Shown here: piece after piece, positions 52,002 through 63,853 of the stretch
Layout of the letters: each line of letters opens with the position of its first letter
How positions within the stretch are numbered: the first letter of the stretch is position 1
From: Tetrahymena elliotti 4EA
Lineage: Eukaryota > Ciliophora > Oligohymenophorea > Hymenostomatida > Tetrahymenidae
Assembly: GCA_000231825.2 (NCBI GenBank)
Contig: JH720298.1
Coordinates: forward strand, 364,423-428,422
Length of the DNA: 64,000 nucleotides
Direction of reading: 5' to 3'
Program-made: the position numbers and the translations under genes
The notes under the pieces: generated by a model
What the model was told of the DNA's origin: nothing
The model's database searches: none
What the model saw: the letters and a program-made list of their open reading frames with translations, nothing else

Positions 52002-54844
52002 ATGGATTCTAACTAAACACATAATTAGTTTTCTGAGGATAAAAGCTTATTTACTGTCATTGACAGATTTGCACTAAGCTTGGTAAAGCAAAATTATCAA
52101 AGTTAGTTAGCAGAAATTGAAAATCAATTTGATGTTTCTCTAACTATCATTGAAGATTATGGTTAAGTTTTAATAAAAAGCAAAGGCTATAAAATTCAAC
52201 ATCTAGATGCAGAAAAAGAAAGGGAATTGTTCTAACAAGTAGGATATAAGGTAGTAGAGCTCACTATAATGTAATCGAATAAACTAAAGGAAGGCAAGAT
52301 TGATTGCAATAGTGAATTTTTTACAAAAATAGAAAAGAATCTTAAAATAAAATATGAAAGTTTGAACAAAAAGAAAGATTATGAAATAAATTTGATAACT
52401 AATGATATAGATTAGAACTTCACTTCTAGCAAGAAATACAAACCTCTGGTCCTTAAATCCTTAAATGTAAATATACTTAACATACTATTACTTCTATTTC
52501 ATAAGTAATTATTTGTAATTATTTTAGATAAAAGGTAAGTTTGTGGTCAAAATATGCAAGATAGAGCAGCCAGATAACTTGAGTTTTGACAAAATTGATG
52601 TTGTTGTATTAAATATGACTAGAACAGGAATATACTTAGATGAATATGGTTACTAATTAGTAAAATCTAACAAATAGCTTAATTCCTTAATGAAAACATT
52701 AAAGCCTTCTATAAAAAATTCTATCAGTATTGATGAAAAAGTATTCTAAGTAGAGAATAAGGTAAAATTTTTGATAAAATTCTAAAAAGATAAAAGAAAT
52801 TAATTTATAATTTCAGAATATTAGTTTACTAGTATAGCTCGAAGACACTGAAGATGCTTGCATAAGCCATTTAGTTTAAACTTTGGATAAACTCAATGAT
52901 TAGAAATTTTAATAAAAGGGTAGCCTTCGTATTTTGATAGGGTGGAGGGCTTGCTGTGGACCGAAATATTTTGAAACCCTCTATAAGTATTTAGAAAAAT
53001 TAGAAAATACTAAAACTTATCTTTAGTTTCCCACTGAAATATGTCTGGTAACCGATGAGGGATTAGAAAGTTTAGTGCTTTAAACAATTCAATAAGTTTA
53101 ATTCAATTAAACAGTTCAAGGAAAGGTAGAAATGAGAAAAGAGATAGTTTGGAATATAAATAATGAAAAGTTTCCAAGATTTGTTGATTAAAATGTCTAA
53201 TTACCAGGAGTTGTGTTAGGAAAAGAACTCACTGATATGATTGAGAAGGCAATACAACTAAAATAAGAGGAGTTTTATTATGCTTTAAAACTTGATGGAT
53301 AAGAAAAATAGTTTTTCTAAACTCCCAAATAATTTGGTATGAATCCTGACATAGTAGATAGATTGAAATTAAATTTGAAAGCTTTAAAAGAAACTAATTT
53401 ATCTTAAAGTTGCACAAATTAAATTTTAAATCAATGCGATTTCGTAAAATATTTTAAAAAATTTGAAAGTCAAAATTTTAATTTTATTTTTCTTAATAAA
53501 AGTATTATTATCTCCATCCATATGAAGAAGATTATAAAATGTATCCAGAAGATGTCTAAAATGTCATAAGATCCTATGTTAAATTGGGAGTGCCTGAGTT
53601 AAGATTGGAAAGAGACTCCTGCACTATGGACATAATCACTCCTATGTTTAAGATAAATACTAAGTTATTGACAATGTAATAGGTTTAGGGTTCAAAAAAT
53701 TAAGTTTACATGAAGAGATAAGAAAAATAAGTAACAGTTATGACAAATGAGTAGAAGCAGGCTTATGATGAAATAATGAAAATAAATGTTCAATAATTCT
53801 TGCAAAGCGAGCAAGCTGAAAAAGCTTAGAATTTAACTTTAAAATCGAAACCTTAAATATAAATTAGGTCAAGACCTGAAACTTTTGATGAGATTTCATC
53901 ATATATTAATTAATTAAAACTAAAATCATTTATAACTCATCACATCAAAGTATCTTAGAATAGTTTAAACACTGTAACAAAGTAATACTTAGAATAAACT
54001 TCTCTAATCGAGAATGTTGAAATGACTATTGTTGATGATATAATGCTAATATATGGATACAAAAAAACACTAAATAGAATATTGCCTGCTATAATGAGCA
54101 GTAAAATTTAATTGATTTAAAAATATCTTTTAACACAATCAATTTTTTTATTAAAAAAGGAGTTTGTGAAAACAAATTGGCTGAAGAATCCGTTTACAAC
54201 ATTCCTTCATTTTGGGAGCCATAAAATAAAAACCATATTTTATTTCCTCTTGATTTAAACTCAGCAGAGGCAATAAAATGTATAAATATGTTTAACTAAA
54301 GTATGCCAAGTATTATAAAAAAGGTTTATAGGATATAAAATATGAATCTATGGAAAAATTACTAATTTGAAAAAGAAACTTTGATATAAAAAGGAAATGC
54401 AAGTGAGAGACTTCTTTTCCATGGACCTGGAACTAATATTAATCCGGAAACAATCTACTCAGCTTTCGAAGAAGGTTTTGATTTCAGGTAAAAATTTTTA
54501 ATTTTATTAATATTTCCTTAAAAATAAACTTTGTTTTCATTAGAAATGATTCCTAGACTTAAAAAATTTTTGGAAGAGGAGCTCATTTTTATGACTAATC
54601 TAAAGATGCAGATAAACAGGCTTATTGTATATCTGGAAAAAGATAAATTATAATAGCAAGTGTTCTAATTGGTAAAGCATACGAGACATCTCAAAATCAA
54701 TTATTAACAAAGCCTCCATTAATTAACTAAGGAAGCGATTAGAGATATGACTCAGTGGCATCTAATGATAGAGAAGGCTAAAAAACTTATGCAATCTACC
54801 ATAACTCTAAGGCATATCCTTATTACCTTATTGAGTATGATTGA
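52002..54844 (+). CDS. Gene F: PARP-type ADP-ribosyltransferase-like protein, catalytic residues degenerate
   Basis: Six exons join in frame; introns are 52467-52527, 52762-52816, 53444-53502, 54101-54159 and 54488-54543. It starts with MDSNQTHNQF and ends at TGA 54842-54844. The N-terminal half contains a possible degenerate macrodomain-like segment (IDVVVLNMTRTG then LRILIGWRACCGP), an assignment made by pattern only. The C-terminus is a PARP catalytic domain: YRIQNMNLWKNY, LLFHGPGTNINPETIY, GFDFR, FGRGAHFYDQ, then RYDSVASN and AIYHNSKAYPYYLIEYD. That ending resembles the PARP10/PARP14 mono-transferase group. The His of the triad is present. The usual HG(T/S) is HGP, the Tyr position (ASYS in gene G) reads SKDA, and the Glu position is Thr. 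Catalysis is therefore doubtful, and a binding role is possible. Its 3' neighbour G is a paralogue. Confidence 0.8.
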
Positions 54845-55218
54845 AAAAACTTTAAAAATTGTTTCTAAAAAAAATCTCTTAAAATAAACAAATCAATCAA
54901 TATTCACAACTTTTCTTGTCAAAATAAGTAAAAACTATATATTTTTGTTAGTATTGACACAAATCTATACATTTTAGTGGAAATAGAAAATAGGTATCTT
55001 TTTATCCTATTTAAAATTGAATAATTTAGTGAGGAAACATTAAAATAATATAAAAAATTTGTATACTAAAAAAGTTTTATACATACATTTTTTACACAAA
55101 AAAATCTAAAAATTCTTTTATTTTTTGAGAATTTATCAAAGTTGGCAATTCATTTTATGATCAGAAATAATTTGTTTTACTTAATTAAAACAAAAGAAAT
55201 AGAAAGTGTTGAAAAAGG

Positions 55219-55417
55219 TTTTCAAAAGAGGATATCCTAATATTTTATTTAATTTTTTTTTGATCAGAAATTTTTGAACACAGTGAAGTGATTTAAAGAT
55301 TTTGATATTGTCTCAAAGCAAAATATTTTTAAAAGAAAAATTTATTTTGGAGGAATAAAAAAAATGGATCGTAATTTATCAAATTTTTAGCAAGCAACTT
55401 AATCAATAATCGAAATA
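55219..55417 (+). repeat. Tandem duplicate of the gene G 5' flank and first codons, unit 1
   Basis: Imperfect direct repeat of 55674-55882. Shared blocks include GATATCCTAATATTTTAT, TGATCAGAAAT and the coding start, where only a few bases differ over the first 18 codons. It spans upstream sequence plus the initiator, so promoter elements may have been copied too. Confidence 0.8.
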
Positions 55418-55507
55418 AATTGTGGATTTTCTTTAGTCATTTTAAAATTAAATAGTCTTATTTCAAAAAATATATTTGTTAGAGTTTATTTAACTTATTT
55501 TTCATGA
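55364..55507 (+). pseudogene. Truncated copy of the PARP-like gene G N-terminus
   Basis: ATG followed by MDRNLSNFQQATQSIIEI, nearly identical to the first 18 residues of gene G (MDSSLSNFQRATQSIIEI). Homology then stops and the frame runs through unrelated hydrophobic codons to TGA at 55505-55507, giving 47 codons. It lies about 465 nt upstream of the real start. Best read as a remnant of a local duplication; a short upstream peptide or alternative first exon cannot be excluded. Confidence 0.7.
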
Positions 55508-55673
55508 AAATATAAAAATTATTTTATTTTTTGAATTGATTTAAGTTGTGAATTTTGATTAGTAATTATTTCAAAGATAGGCGATGAGGAACAATTAGTT
55601 TAAAAGATAAGAAATGGATGTGTAGAAAGAAAGTTTTTATTTTTTTAGTATATGATAAATTCTAATTAATTTT

Positions 55674-55882
55674 TTTTCAAAAGATGATATCCTAATATTT
55701 TATATAATCTTGTTGTGATCAGAAATTCTTAAGCAATATTAGATATTAGGTGATTTATTGATTTTTATATTGTCTAAGAACAAAATATTTGGTTATAAGA
55801 AAAAATTATATAGAAAGAATTAGAAAAAATGGATAGCAGTTTATCAAATTTTTAGCGAGCAACTTAATCAATAATTGAAATT
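55674..55882 (+). repeat. Tandem duplicate of the gene G 5' flank and first codons, unit 2
   Basis: The functional copy of the repeat. It runs from the upstream flank into the first 18 codons of gene G, whose ATG is at 55829. The similarity to unit 1 fades inside codons 18-20. Confidence 0.8.
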
Positions 55883-58214
55883 GATGATCCTTTTATCTTG
55901 ATGATGATCTAAAAAGAAAACAAAAATGACATTTAAAATTTAGAGTAGAAATATAATGTTAAGATCTAAATCAGCTAAGGATATGGTTAAGTCTAAATCT
56001 CTCAACAATAAGAAACTACAGATGAGCATATAGATCAGTCCATAATTGACTCAATTTAAAAATATTTTAACAACTTATAAAAGGCTTAGCAATAGAAAAT
56101 AAGTGAACAATATGTCGAATGCAATAGAGACTTTTACTTGAAGATAAATAAAGTTCTTTAGAGAGACTACAAATAATTGCAATCATATTATTTAGATTTT
56201 ATTGGAAATGAATCACAATAAGACTATGATTAACATAAAATATATTAGCCTCTAATTGTGAAGAGCATTCAAGTAAGAATTTACAAAAACTGTTTTTTAG
56301 AATTCATAAAATATTTACTAAGATATTGATAAAAATTATAAAACATTTTTTATTTTATAGATAAAGGATAAATTTCTTTTCTAGACTTGCAAGATTGAAT
56401 AGCCAGAATATCTAAATTTTGAAGAAATAGATGTATTAGTTTTAAACATGACACAACAAGGTTTATTTTTAGATGAGTTTGCATATGAATTAGTTAATTC
56501 TAATCCAGGACTCAAAAAGCTGATCAAAACTTTGAAAGAATAAATTAAGACATCTAATTTCATTGATGAGCATGTATTTTATCAAGGAAAAAAAGTAATG
56601 AACATTTTAAACTCAAACAAATATTAATATTGATCATTAATTTTTATAATAATATTTAGGCAATTAGTTTACTCATTTAATTATAAGATGAAGAGTAAAT
56701 GTGCATCAATAATTTAAACGTAATTCTCAATAAATTGAAAGATTAAAAATATAAGTAGAAAGGCCATTTAAGAATTTCAATAGCTCTTAGAGAAAGTTGT
56801 GGAAAGAAATATGTTGAAGCTTTTGGTTAATATATTAAAAATGTAATAAACCAGAAATCTTATTTGAATTTTCCTACAGAAATAACTTTTATTGTAAATG
56901 AAAGAAATGAAAACTTGATATCTTAACAGCTAGATAATTTAAAGAAAATAGAGATAAACGAAAAAGAAAAATTGGGCTTTCTCAATTTATTTTCATAGAA
57001 ATCAAAGAAAAGTGAAAAGGATAATAGAATGGAAATAGAAGAAAGTATTTAGGCTTCCCACCTTCGTATTCAAGGAAAGGGTAATGATATTTAATAGATT
57101 TTGGAAATTATTAAAAAGCTTTAATAGGAATACTATGTTCACTATGAGATACTTCTAAATAATGGATCCTTGTCTGATGAATTAGTCAACTATTTAAAAG
57201 AAATAGCCACAAAGTAAACCATGTAAATTAATATCACAGAAAAGAATGTGGCTCTGTATGCCTATAAGAAAACTATCAACAAATTCCTACCTATCATAGC
57301 CAATTGTAATCAAAATTTCTAAATAAACCTAACAACTATATTTAAATATATTAAATAATTAAAGAAATTAGAGGAAGTTAGTCTTTGTTAAGGATATAAT
57401 GCTAAGTGCCTTAAAACTGGGAAGATTAAAGAGAGAATCTTAAGCTAGTTAATCTTGATCTTTCTAGCAAAGAAGCATAAGACTGCATAACTTTGATGAA
57501 GAAGACATTACCTAATTGCAAAGTGCTAGAGATTAAAAGAATATAAAATATAAAATTATGGAGAAACTTTATGTATGAAAAGTAGAAGCTTATTTAGAAA
57601 GGTAATAGCAAAGAACTACTTTTATTCCATGGAACAAGAGGGAACAAACCTGAAATGATCTACGCAGGAACAGAAGAAGGATTCGATTTCAGGTAATTAT
57701 TATCATTTTCATTCAATATTTTCATTCTAAAACTAAGGCCAAAATAGATAAAATAAAATTTTAATAGCCATTTCTATTGTTTTGCAAAGATTAATTTTAT
57801 TTTTAGTTTGAAAACAAATAAGGTTGAAAAAAATGAGGATTTTTTATGTTTAAACAAACAATCTTTTTACTTACAAAAAAATTTAGAAATTTAAATTATT
57901 AATTATTTATTTTATTCAACAGAGTAAGTGCTCATGGTATGTATGGTAGAGGTACATATTTTCATGAAACAGCTTCTTACTCAGATGGATATGCTTTTGC
58001 TAATGGCACAAAGAAAGTTTTCTTTCTTGCTTAAGTTCTTGTAGGCAATTTCTATGTTGGAGGAAGTAGCGGCTATGTCTCCCCCCCAATAATTCCAGGA
58101 TCTAATGGAGTAAGATATGATTCTATAAGATCTAATTATAACGAAGGAAACAATATGTTTATCATTTATCATAACTCAAAAGCCTATCCTACGTATCTAA
58201 TAGATTACATGTGA
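55829..58214 (+). CDS. Gene G: PARP-type mono-ADP-ribosyltransferase-like protein
   Basis: Paralogue of gene F with the same architecture and intron positions. The intron inside GFDFR is 57693-57922. A phase-1 intron after the LPIIAN codons is matched at the same place in F. The N-terminal half has EEIDVLVLNMTQQG and a possible degenerate macrodomain-like segment, then an acidic/basic linker. The C-terminus has LEIKRIQNIKLWRNF, LLFHGTRGNKPEMIYAGTEE, YGRGTYFHETASYSDGYAFA, VRYDSIRSNYNEG and MFIIYHNSKAYPTYLIDYM with TGA at 58212-58214. Triad: His (HGT), Tyr (in ASYS) and Met where PARP1 has the polymer-forming Glu. This H-Y-hydrophobic pattern is typical of mono-ADP-ribosyltransferases such as PARP10. 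It is probably active, modifying protein or nucleic acid targets in the cytosol or nucleus. Confidence 0.85.
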
Positions 58215-59822
58215 AAAATATCGATAAAAAAGAGAATTAAGAATTATGAATTACATATTTTTGATTAATCTGTGTCTTTCATTCAAAACTTAAGAAACAT
58301 CATAAGTTTTTTATTTTTTTCTTAAAGTAAAGATAAAACCATCAATTAATAAACTTCCATGTAGTAAAATAAACCATTCAAATATCTTTCAAATGAAATA
58401 TAAAAATAAAAATGTATTCAAGGATATCTTTTAATACCTATAATTTCTTTTACTCTTAACACAATGTAGATATTAATCTGGATTGATGCTTAAAATATTA
58501 AATAAATAAATTATAATACCAATCATCAACATTAAACTATATAGAGTGGCTAAATAAAAGTTTTTCATTCCCTTTCTATAATTTGAAGTTAAGCAAACAT
58601 TAATTTAAAAAAGATTACTGTGTTTTTGATTACGTCAATCTAAATTATTATTTTTATCTTCAGTTGATTTAATTAGCATCAATCAATAATACGATTGTCT
58701 TTTAAATTACTCAGGATCTTAAAAGCAAATCTAATCATCCTCTATTTATAAATAAAGATCCTAATTACATCCATCAATTTTTTTACTTTTCGATTTAAAG
58801 AAATGAATACTTACAAATAGTTATTTACATTACTTGATTTTATAATGGCTTTTCCTGAAATTGGCTGAAAGAATAAGCAGATATTGCTAACTTTACAAAT
58901 CATATTGTAAAATTCCATACTATTGATTGATAAAAAGAAATAGTATAAAGTTTCTTCGTATCTCTAAATTTAATTTAAAAATATGTAAACCTTTAAGACA
59001 AAGAAACCAAATTTTTAAATTCACAAATATTGAAAGGAGTTGAATGGCAATGATTTTGAATTTATTTTAAACATATTTTATTTGTTTAAACTAAAAATTT
59101 AAATAAAAAATTTTTACCATTAAGGAATCTTTAATGATTTAAAATATTTTTATTACTTAGTATATGAGCAAATTATGGATTCTTTTTTAATTTTTAGATC
59201 TAGATCTATTAAAGAGTATTTGAATAAAGAACTTGAGTTTTGATATCAATTTGTAATTAAAATTTTGTTTGTTTATCTTTTCGAAAATATTAAAGGAAGA
59301 TACCATACAATATTTTAATTAATCTTCCCAAATTGAGCAAAGAAAATTTGAATATTTAGATTAAAACTCTTAAAGATTCTTTGATTAATTTTTTTTAAAT
59401 GCTGAGTTTTTTATGCACTGTGGTATCTCACAAATTCTAAAAATATGATTTTTTTAAAAATTAAATATGTACTGTTATCTTAATAGCTCTCTTTAGAGAG
59501 ATAGACAGCCATTAGTTACCTATTATATCCAAAAAATGATACAAAGATAAAAAGATAATGTGAATACTTAATCTTTTAATAAATATGAAGTTTAAGTTTG
59601 AAGATTAAGCTTTGGGGATAAATAAAGTTATCTAAATCAATCAAATTAAGTAAAAAAAAGAGAATAACAAGCCCAATAAATTAAGGCTTTGAATGCTTTT
59701 TGAAATAATTAATTTCAACTCTAAAACATTAAAACCTGTAAAACCTGAAAAAAAGAGAAAGAATGTAATTAAATATCCCATAAGCTGATAATTTAGGGTA
59801 GCCGAACAATGGAGTTAATGTG
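58215..59822. other. Intergenic region between genes G and H
   Basis: About 1.6 kb of AT-rich sequence with TGA scattered in all frames. It contains the 3' flank of G and the promoter of the chitin synthase gene. No RNA gene, repeat or coding motif is recognised. Confidence 0.5.
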
Positions 59823-62800
59823 ATGTCTGCAGCACCAGATTTAATGGTTGTTTAAGACGTTCATAAACTTTTAAAACATTTAAATGTATATCTAACACCT
59901 ACATTTATTGAAGGTTAACCTACAAAAGGAAATGCGATTAGAGTTTTTGAAGGCTTTGAAGAACCCGAGTTAGTTACAAGACCCGAAGATGGATAAGAAG
60001 TTCTTTTCTACAAAGAATTTGATGAAAAAAAAGGATATAAAGATAAGTAAAAAATTATTGAAATTTCATAAATTAATTAATTATTTTTTTCCATATATCT
60101 TTATTTTGGGATTAGTTATTTCCAATTAAAAATAAACTCAACAAAAAGTCTACATTTAAAAAAAAATTAATTAGGATAAAGAAAGTAGATGAATACAATG
60201 GTTTTGAGTATGAAAAAGAAAATATGCGTAAATTTTAGAAAAGTGATGGATTAGGATATGTATACTCTAAGCATAAGCATATACAAGTTAATGTGCAAAA
60301 TAAAAAATTGAAAGTTGAATCAATACAAATGCTTGTTTGCATTACTATGTATGGAGAACCTAAAGATTTCTTAGTAAATACTCTTAGAGGAATCCATGCT
60401 AATTTAAAGCACTTTTAAAAAATGGGCATTTCTTCTAAACAGATTGTAGTTGTCATTTTTTAGGATGGTATCATGAAAATGAAGGAAGAAATGGTAGAAT
60501 ACTTTTCTGAGTTAGACATACTCTAAGGAAGAGAGTTAGCTCTTGTAAGAAGAAGATAAGTTATTCAATAATAAATAGATTTTTTAAAGAGAGTGAAAAA
60601 ATAATCAGTCTTAGATTATAATGATGGACTTCCCAACACTATTCCTAAAAAAATTGCTCTTCTTTACTAAGATTTTATTAAGTTCGAAGGATAAGTAGGA
60701 GAATTACCAACTTTTTCTGTTTTTAAACATTTGAATGCTAAAAAATTGTCTTCACATTTATGGTTTTTTGAAGGGTTTTGCCGCTAATTTTAACCAAAGT
60801 ATTGCGCTTTAGTTGATGTGGGAACAATTGTATATTATTATTTTTAATTTTAAATTATCTTTTTTATATATATTATTTATAAATATAGCCTGATTAATAT
60901 GGCTTGGTAAATATGTTTAAAGCTCTTGAAGCAGATGATTATATTGCAGGAGTTTGTGGGTTTATGGGCTTAAAATCTCCAAAAGAAAACAAATCAAACA
61001 AAGAATTTAGATAGAATTATTTAGTTAAAAGGCAAGAATTAGAAAAATAATTAAAAGAGCAACATTTTTGGATAGAAGAAGATCAAAGGAAAGCTAAGGA
61101 GTAAAAAGAAGCTAATTATGAGTAATTAACATATTAAGAGTTAGTAGGAAATAAAAAAGATTCAAATGTAGTTTAAATAAAATAAACTTCTAAAAGAGAG
61201 AAACAAGTTGACAGAAACTTGATGATAGGATGCAATGTTTTCTTCCTTATTGGCTTAATCTTTTCTCTCATTTATTAAGCATTTTTATGGATTATAAACA
61301 AAATCTTTTTATTAATTACAATTATCTTGAGATTCTTTTTCGGCCTTGCCTCTCTTCCTCAAGCTTAAAATTATGAATACACAACAGCTCATATGATAGA
61401 TAAAAATTTTGAATCTTGTTTAGGCTTTTTGCATGTTCTTCCAGGAGCTTGGTCTGCTTACAGGTATACAAAACTATTTCTTTTATAAATAATTTAAAAT
61501 TATTAATTTTTATTTGAATAGATACAAAGCTTTAAACATTACAAAAGAGAATAGAGAAAATATTATATAGAAGAGATATCTGAAATAAATTTTAAATCAG
61601 AAGTTGTTAAATAACACAATTTAAGAATTGAATATGTTTTTGGCTGAAGACAGAATCTTATGCCTTGGTATTTTTTGCTAAGTAGATTAGAAATATAAGT
61701 AATTTAAATAAACTTTCTTTTTTCTATTATATTTGAATCATTTTAAAAATTTTAAAAATAGATTAAAATTTATTCCTGATGCAAAGGCATTTACTGATCC
61801 AGTTGATACTATTGAAGATTTTTTAAACCAAAGAAGAAGGTGGATCAATAGCTCTTGGTTCGCTCTTAACTATGTTCTTTAAAAGTACGAATATCATATT
61901 GAAGAAAGCGGCCATTCATTTATAATGAAATATTTTATTTTGCCCTTTAATATGCTATTTGCCTAAATTGGCAAATTTAATACTTTCTTCATTCCAGCCT
62001 TTTACTTATTTGTTGCCATCTTGTGTAGCTTTTAATTTTTAAAGCCAACAACAACTTTATCCTATAAGCTTATCTCAACTGAAACAGAGTTTAATGACAA
62101 CATTTAAATATCATGCAAATAAAATGATGAGACCAATTTAAATATATGCTCAAGTGCTTTTACCAATCCTTGCTACATAAAATGTAGCAACTACTAAGTT
62201 CCAAAGTAAAGATAAATTCTTTTAATCCACTTTTTACAAATTTCAATAATCTTTATTTGTATTTTAGATTTTGATTGATTTATTAAACTGAATACTTTAA
62301 ATTTAGTTTAAACAAGTTACTTAACTTGCTTTTATTTTATTAAATTAGCATATTCTTTACTTTCCTAAATTTTATCCCTGCTATTTTTGTAGTGTTAATC
62401 ATTATGATCATATTTGCAAGCTTGACTTTCAAGCCTAAGGTTGTTAATATATCACCCGAAGAAGAAAAGAAATTTAAGGAGATCTAAAAAATTGAAAGTA
62501 AAGGAATGGAGCTAGATAATTAGTAAAAAAAGGAAAAGAAAGACATATAAAATAAAGTAACAATTTAAAATTAAATAAAATATGTTATTTAACCAAAAAA
62601 TTAATTCAAAAAAGTATTCTTAGAAATTCTAAAATGATGTTTTCAAAATATTGGCTTCACTCATCTCCTTGATTGTAAATTATTTTAAAATGTTTTTAAC
62701 CTTATTTAATCATATATTTTTTAATTAAAAAGAGTTGCGCAATAGTTTTAATAGTAACTGCAACTATAATTTTAAATTTAATTGATTCTAGTTATGTACT

Positions 62801-63853
62801 TAGCATTGAAGTTTAAGAATTAAGTAGAGACTTTAAAATATATATGCTAGTTATGATAGGCCTTAATTACGGAAGCTTCTTTGTTAGTCTATTCTTCCAC
62901 TTAGTATTCTAGCCTTTTATTGCTTGGAATGTTTTAATTTCATTTATCTCCTACTGGATATACTCACCAGTCTATAATCACATTTTATTAATATTTTCTT
63001 TCTGTAATATTGATGATGTTACTTGGGGCACTAAAGGCCTAACAGATAGTAAGTAGAATGAAAAACAAAAAAATGAAAAAATTGCATTTGTAGGAAATTG
63101 GATTCTTTGGAATGCTTTTGTTTTAACTGCTTTGTTAACAGCTAATTCCATTTCATCAAATACTCCATATGTTATCATGATTTTAGGAGGGTTTGGAACT
63201 GTTTATTCTTTTATTAAAACCTTCCGTAAGTTTATTTACTATCTTAATTAATATCTAATTTTATTATCTATCAAAAAATAGTTGGCCTTCTCCATTATAT
63301 AAAATATTTCCTTTTTGATAAATTATTTAACTTGTATAAATTATCAAAAAAGAAGCCAGTTTACTCTTCTACTACTCAAATTATAGATGACTTTTTTGGA
63401 TAAATTAGGCTTGATTAGATAAGATCTAGCTATCATCCTATAGGATCTCTTGAAAAGAGTGTTGACCACAGCTTTGAAAATCAAGTTGACTTAAATGATT
63501 CAATGAATTAGTTAGATGGTATAAATCTAGAAAGAGGAGAGACATAAAATAATTTAATAAATCCCTCTCAATAATTAATTGAAAATTTTACTGGCTATTA
63601 ATTAAATAATAATAATAATAATGGCTTAGCCCCAATTTTAGAGATGGATGATAATAATAAAGAAAAGGAAATACCAACATCTAAAATTAGTAAACATTAA
63701 AATCAAAAAGAAATAAATATAGAAATGAATCAATTTAAATAAAAAAACATTGGTAATGAATAGTTTTTAGAAACTAATAATTTAATGATTATGGAAGGCG
63801 ATATCAAAGTATAAACTCTCCCATAGAACCTATCGAAGCCACATAAAAATTGA
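59823..63853 (+). CDS. Gene H: chitin synthase (GT2 family) with membrane insertion
   Basis: Polymerises GlcNAc from UDP-GlcNAc at a membrane (chitin synthase, EC 2.4.1.16). The start is [20 protein letters not shown]. Introns include 60047-60174, 60830-60888, 61464-61521, 61699-61761 and 63226-63291, plus two near 62200-62340 and 62570-62730. Motifs in order: [39 protein letters not shown], an insertion, then [43 protein letters not shown] (catalytic Asp), [14 protein letters not shown] (QRRRW product-channel motif), several transmembrane helices, and [12 protein letters not shown], matching the (S/T)WGT motif of chitin synthases. The Asn/Gln-rich tail, including (AAT)6 at 63605-63622, ends at TGA 63851-63853. 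The insertion (about 60970-61370) adds a charged coiled coil and hydrophobic helices that fungal enzymes do not have here. A likely role is wall or cyst chitin, by family. Confidence 0.88.

Larger units (their letters stand above)
54845..55828. other. Spacer between PARP-like genes F and G
   Basis: About 1 kb of AT-rich sequence. It carries a duplicated block of the gene G 5' region, listed separately. I see no other gene. Confidence 0.6.

Noticed and set aside
57360..57430. Apparent one-base frameshift in PARP-like gene G
   Set aside because: A GT..AG intron in phase 1, placed exactly as in gene F, removes the conflict and restores the frame into VPQNWEDQ.
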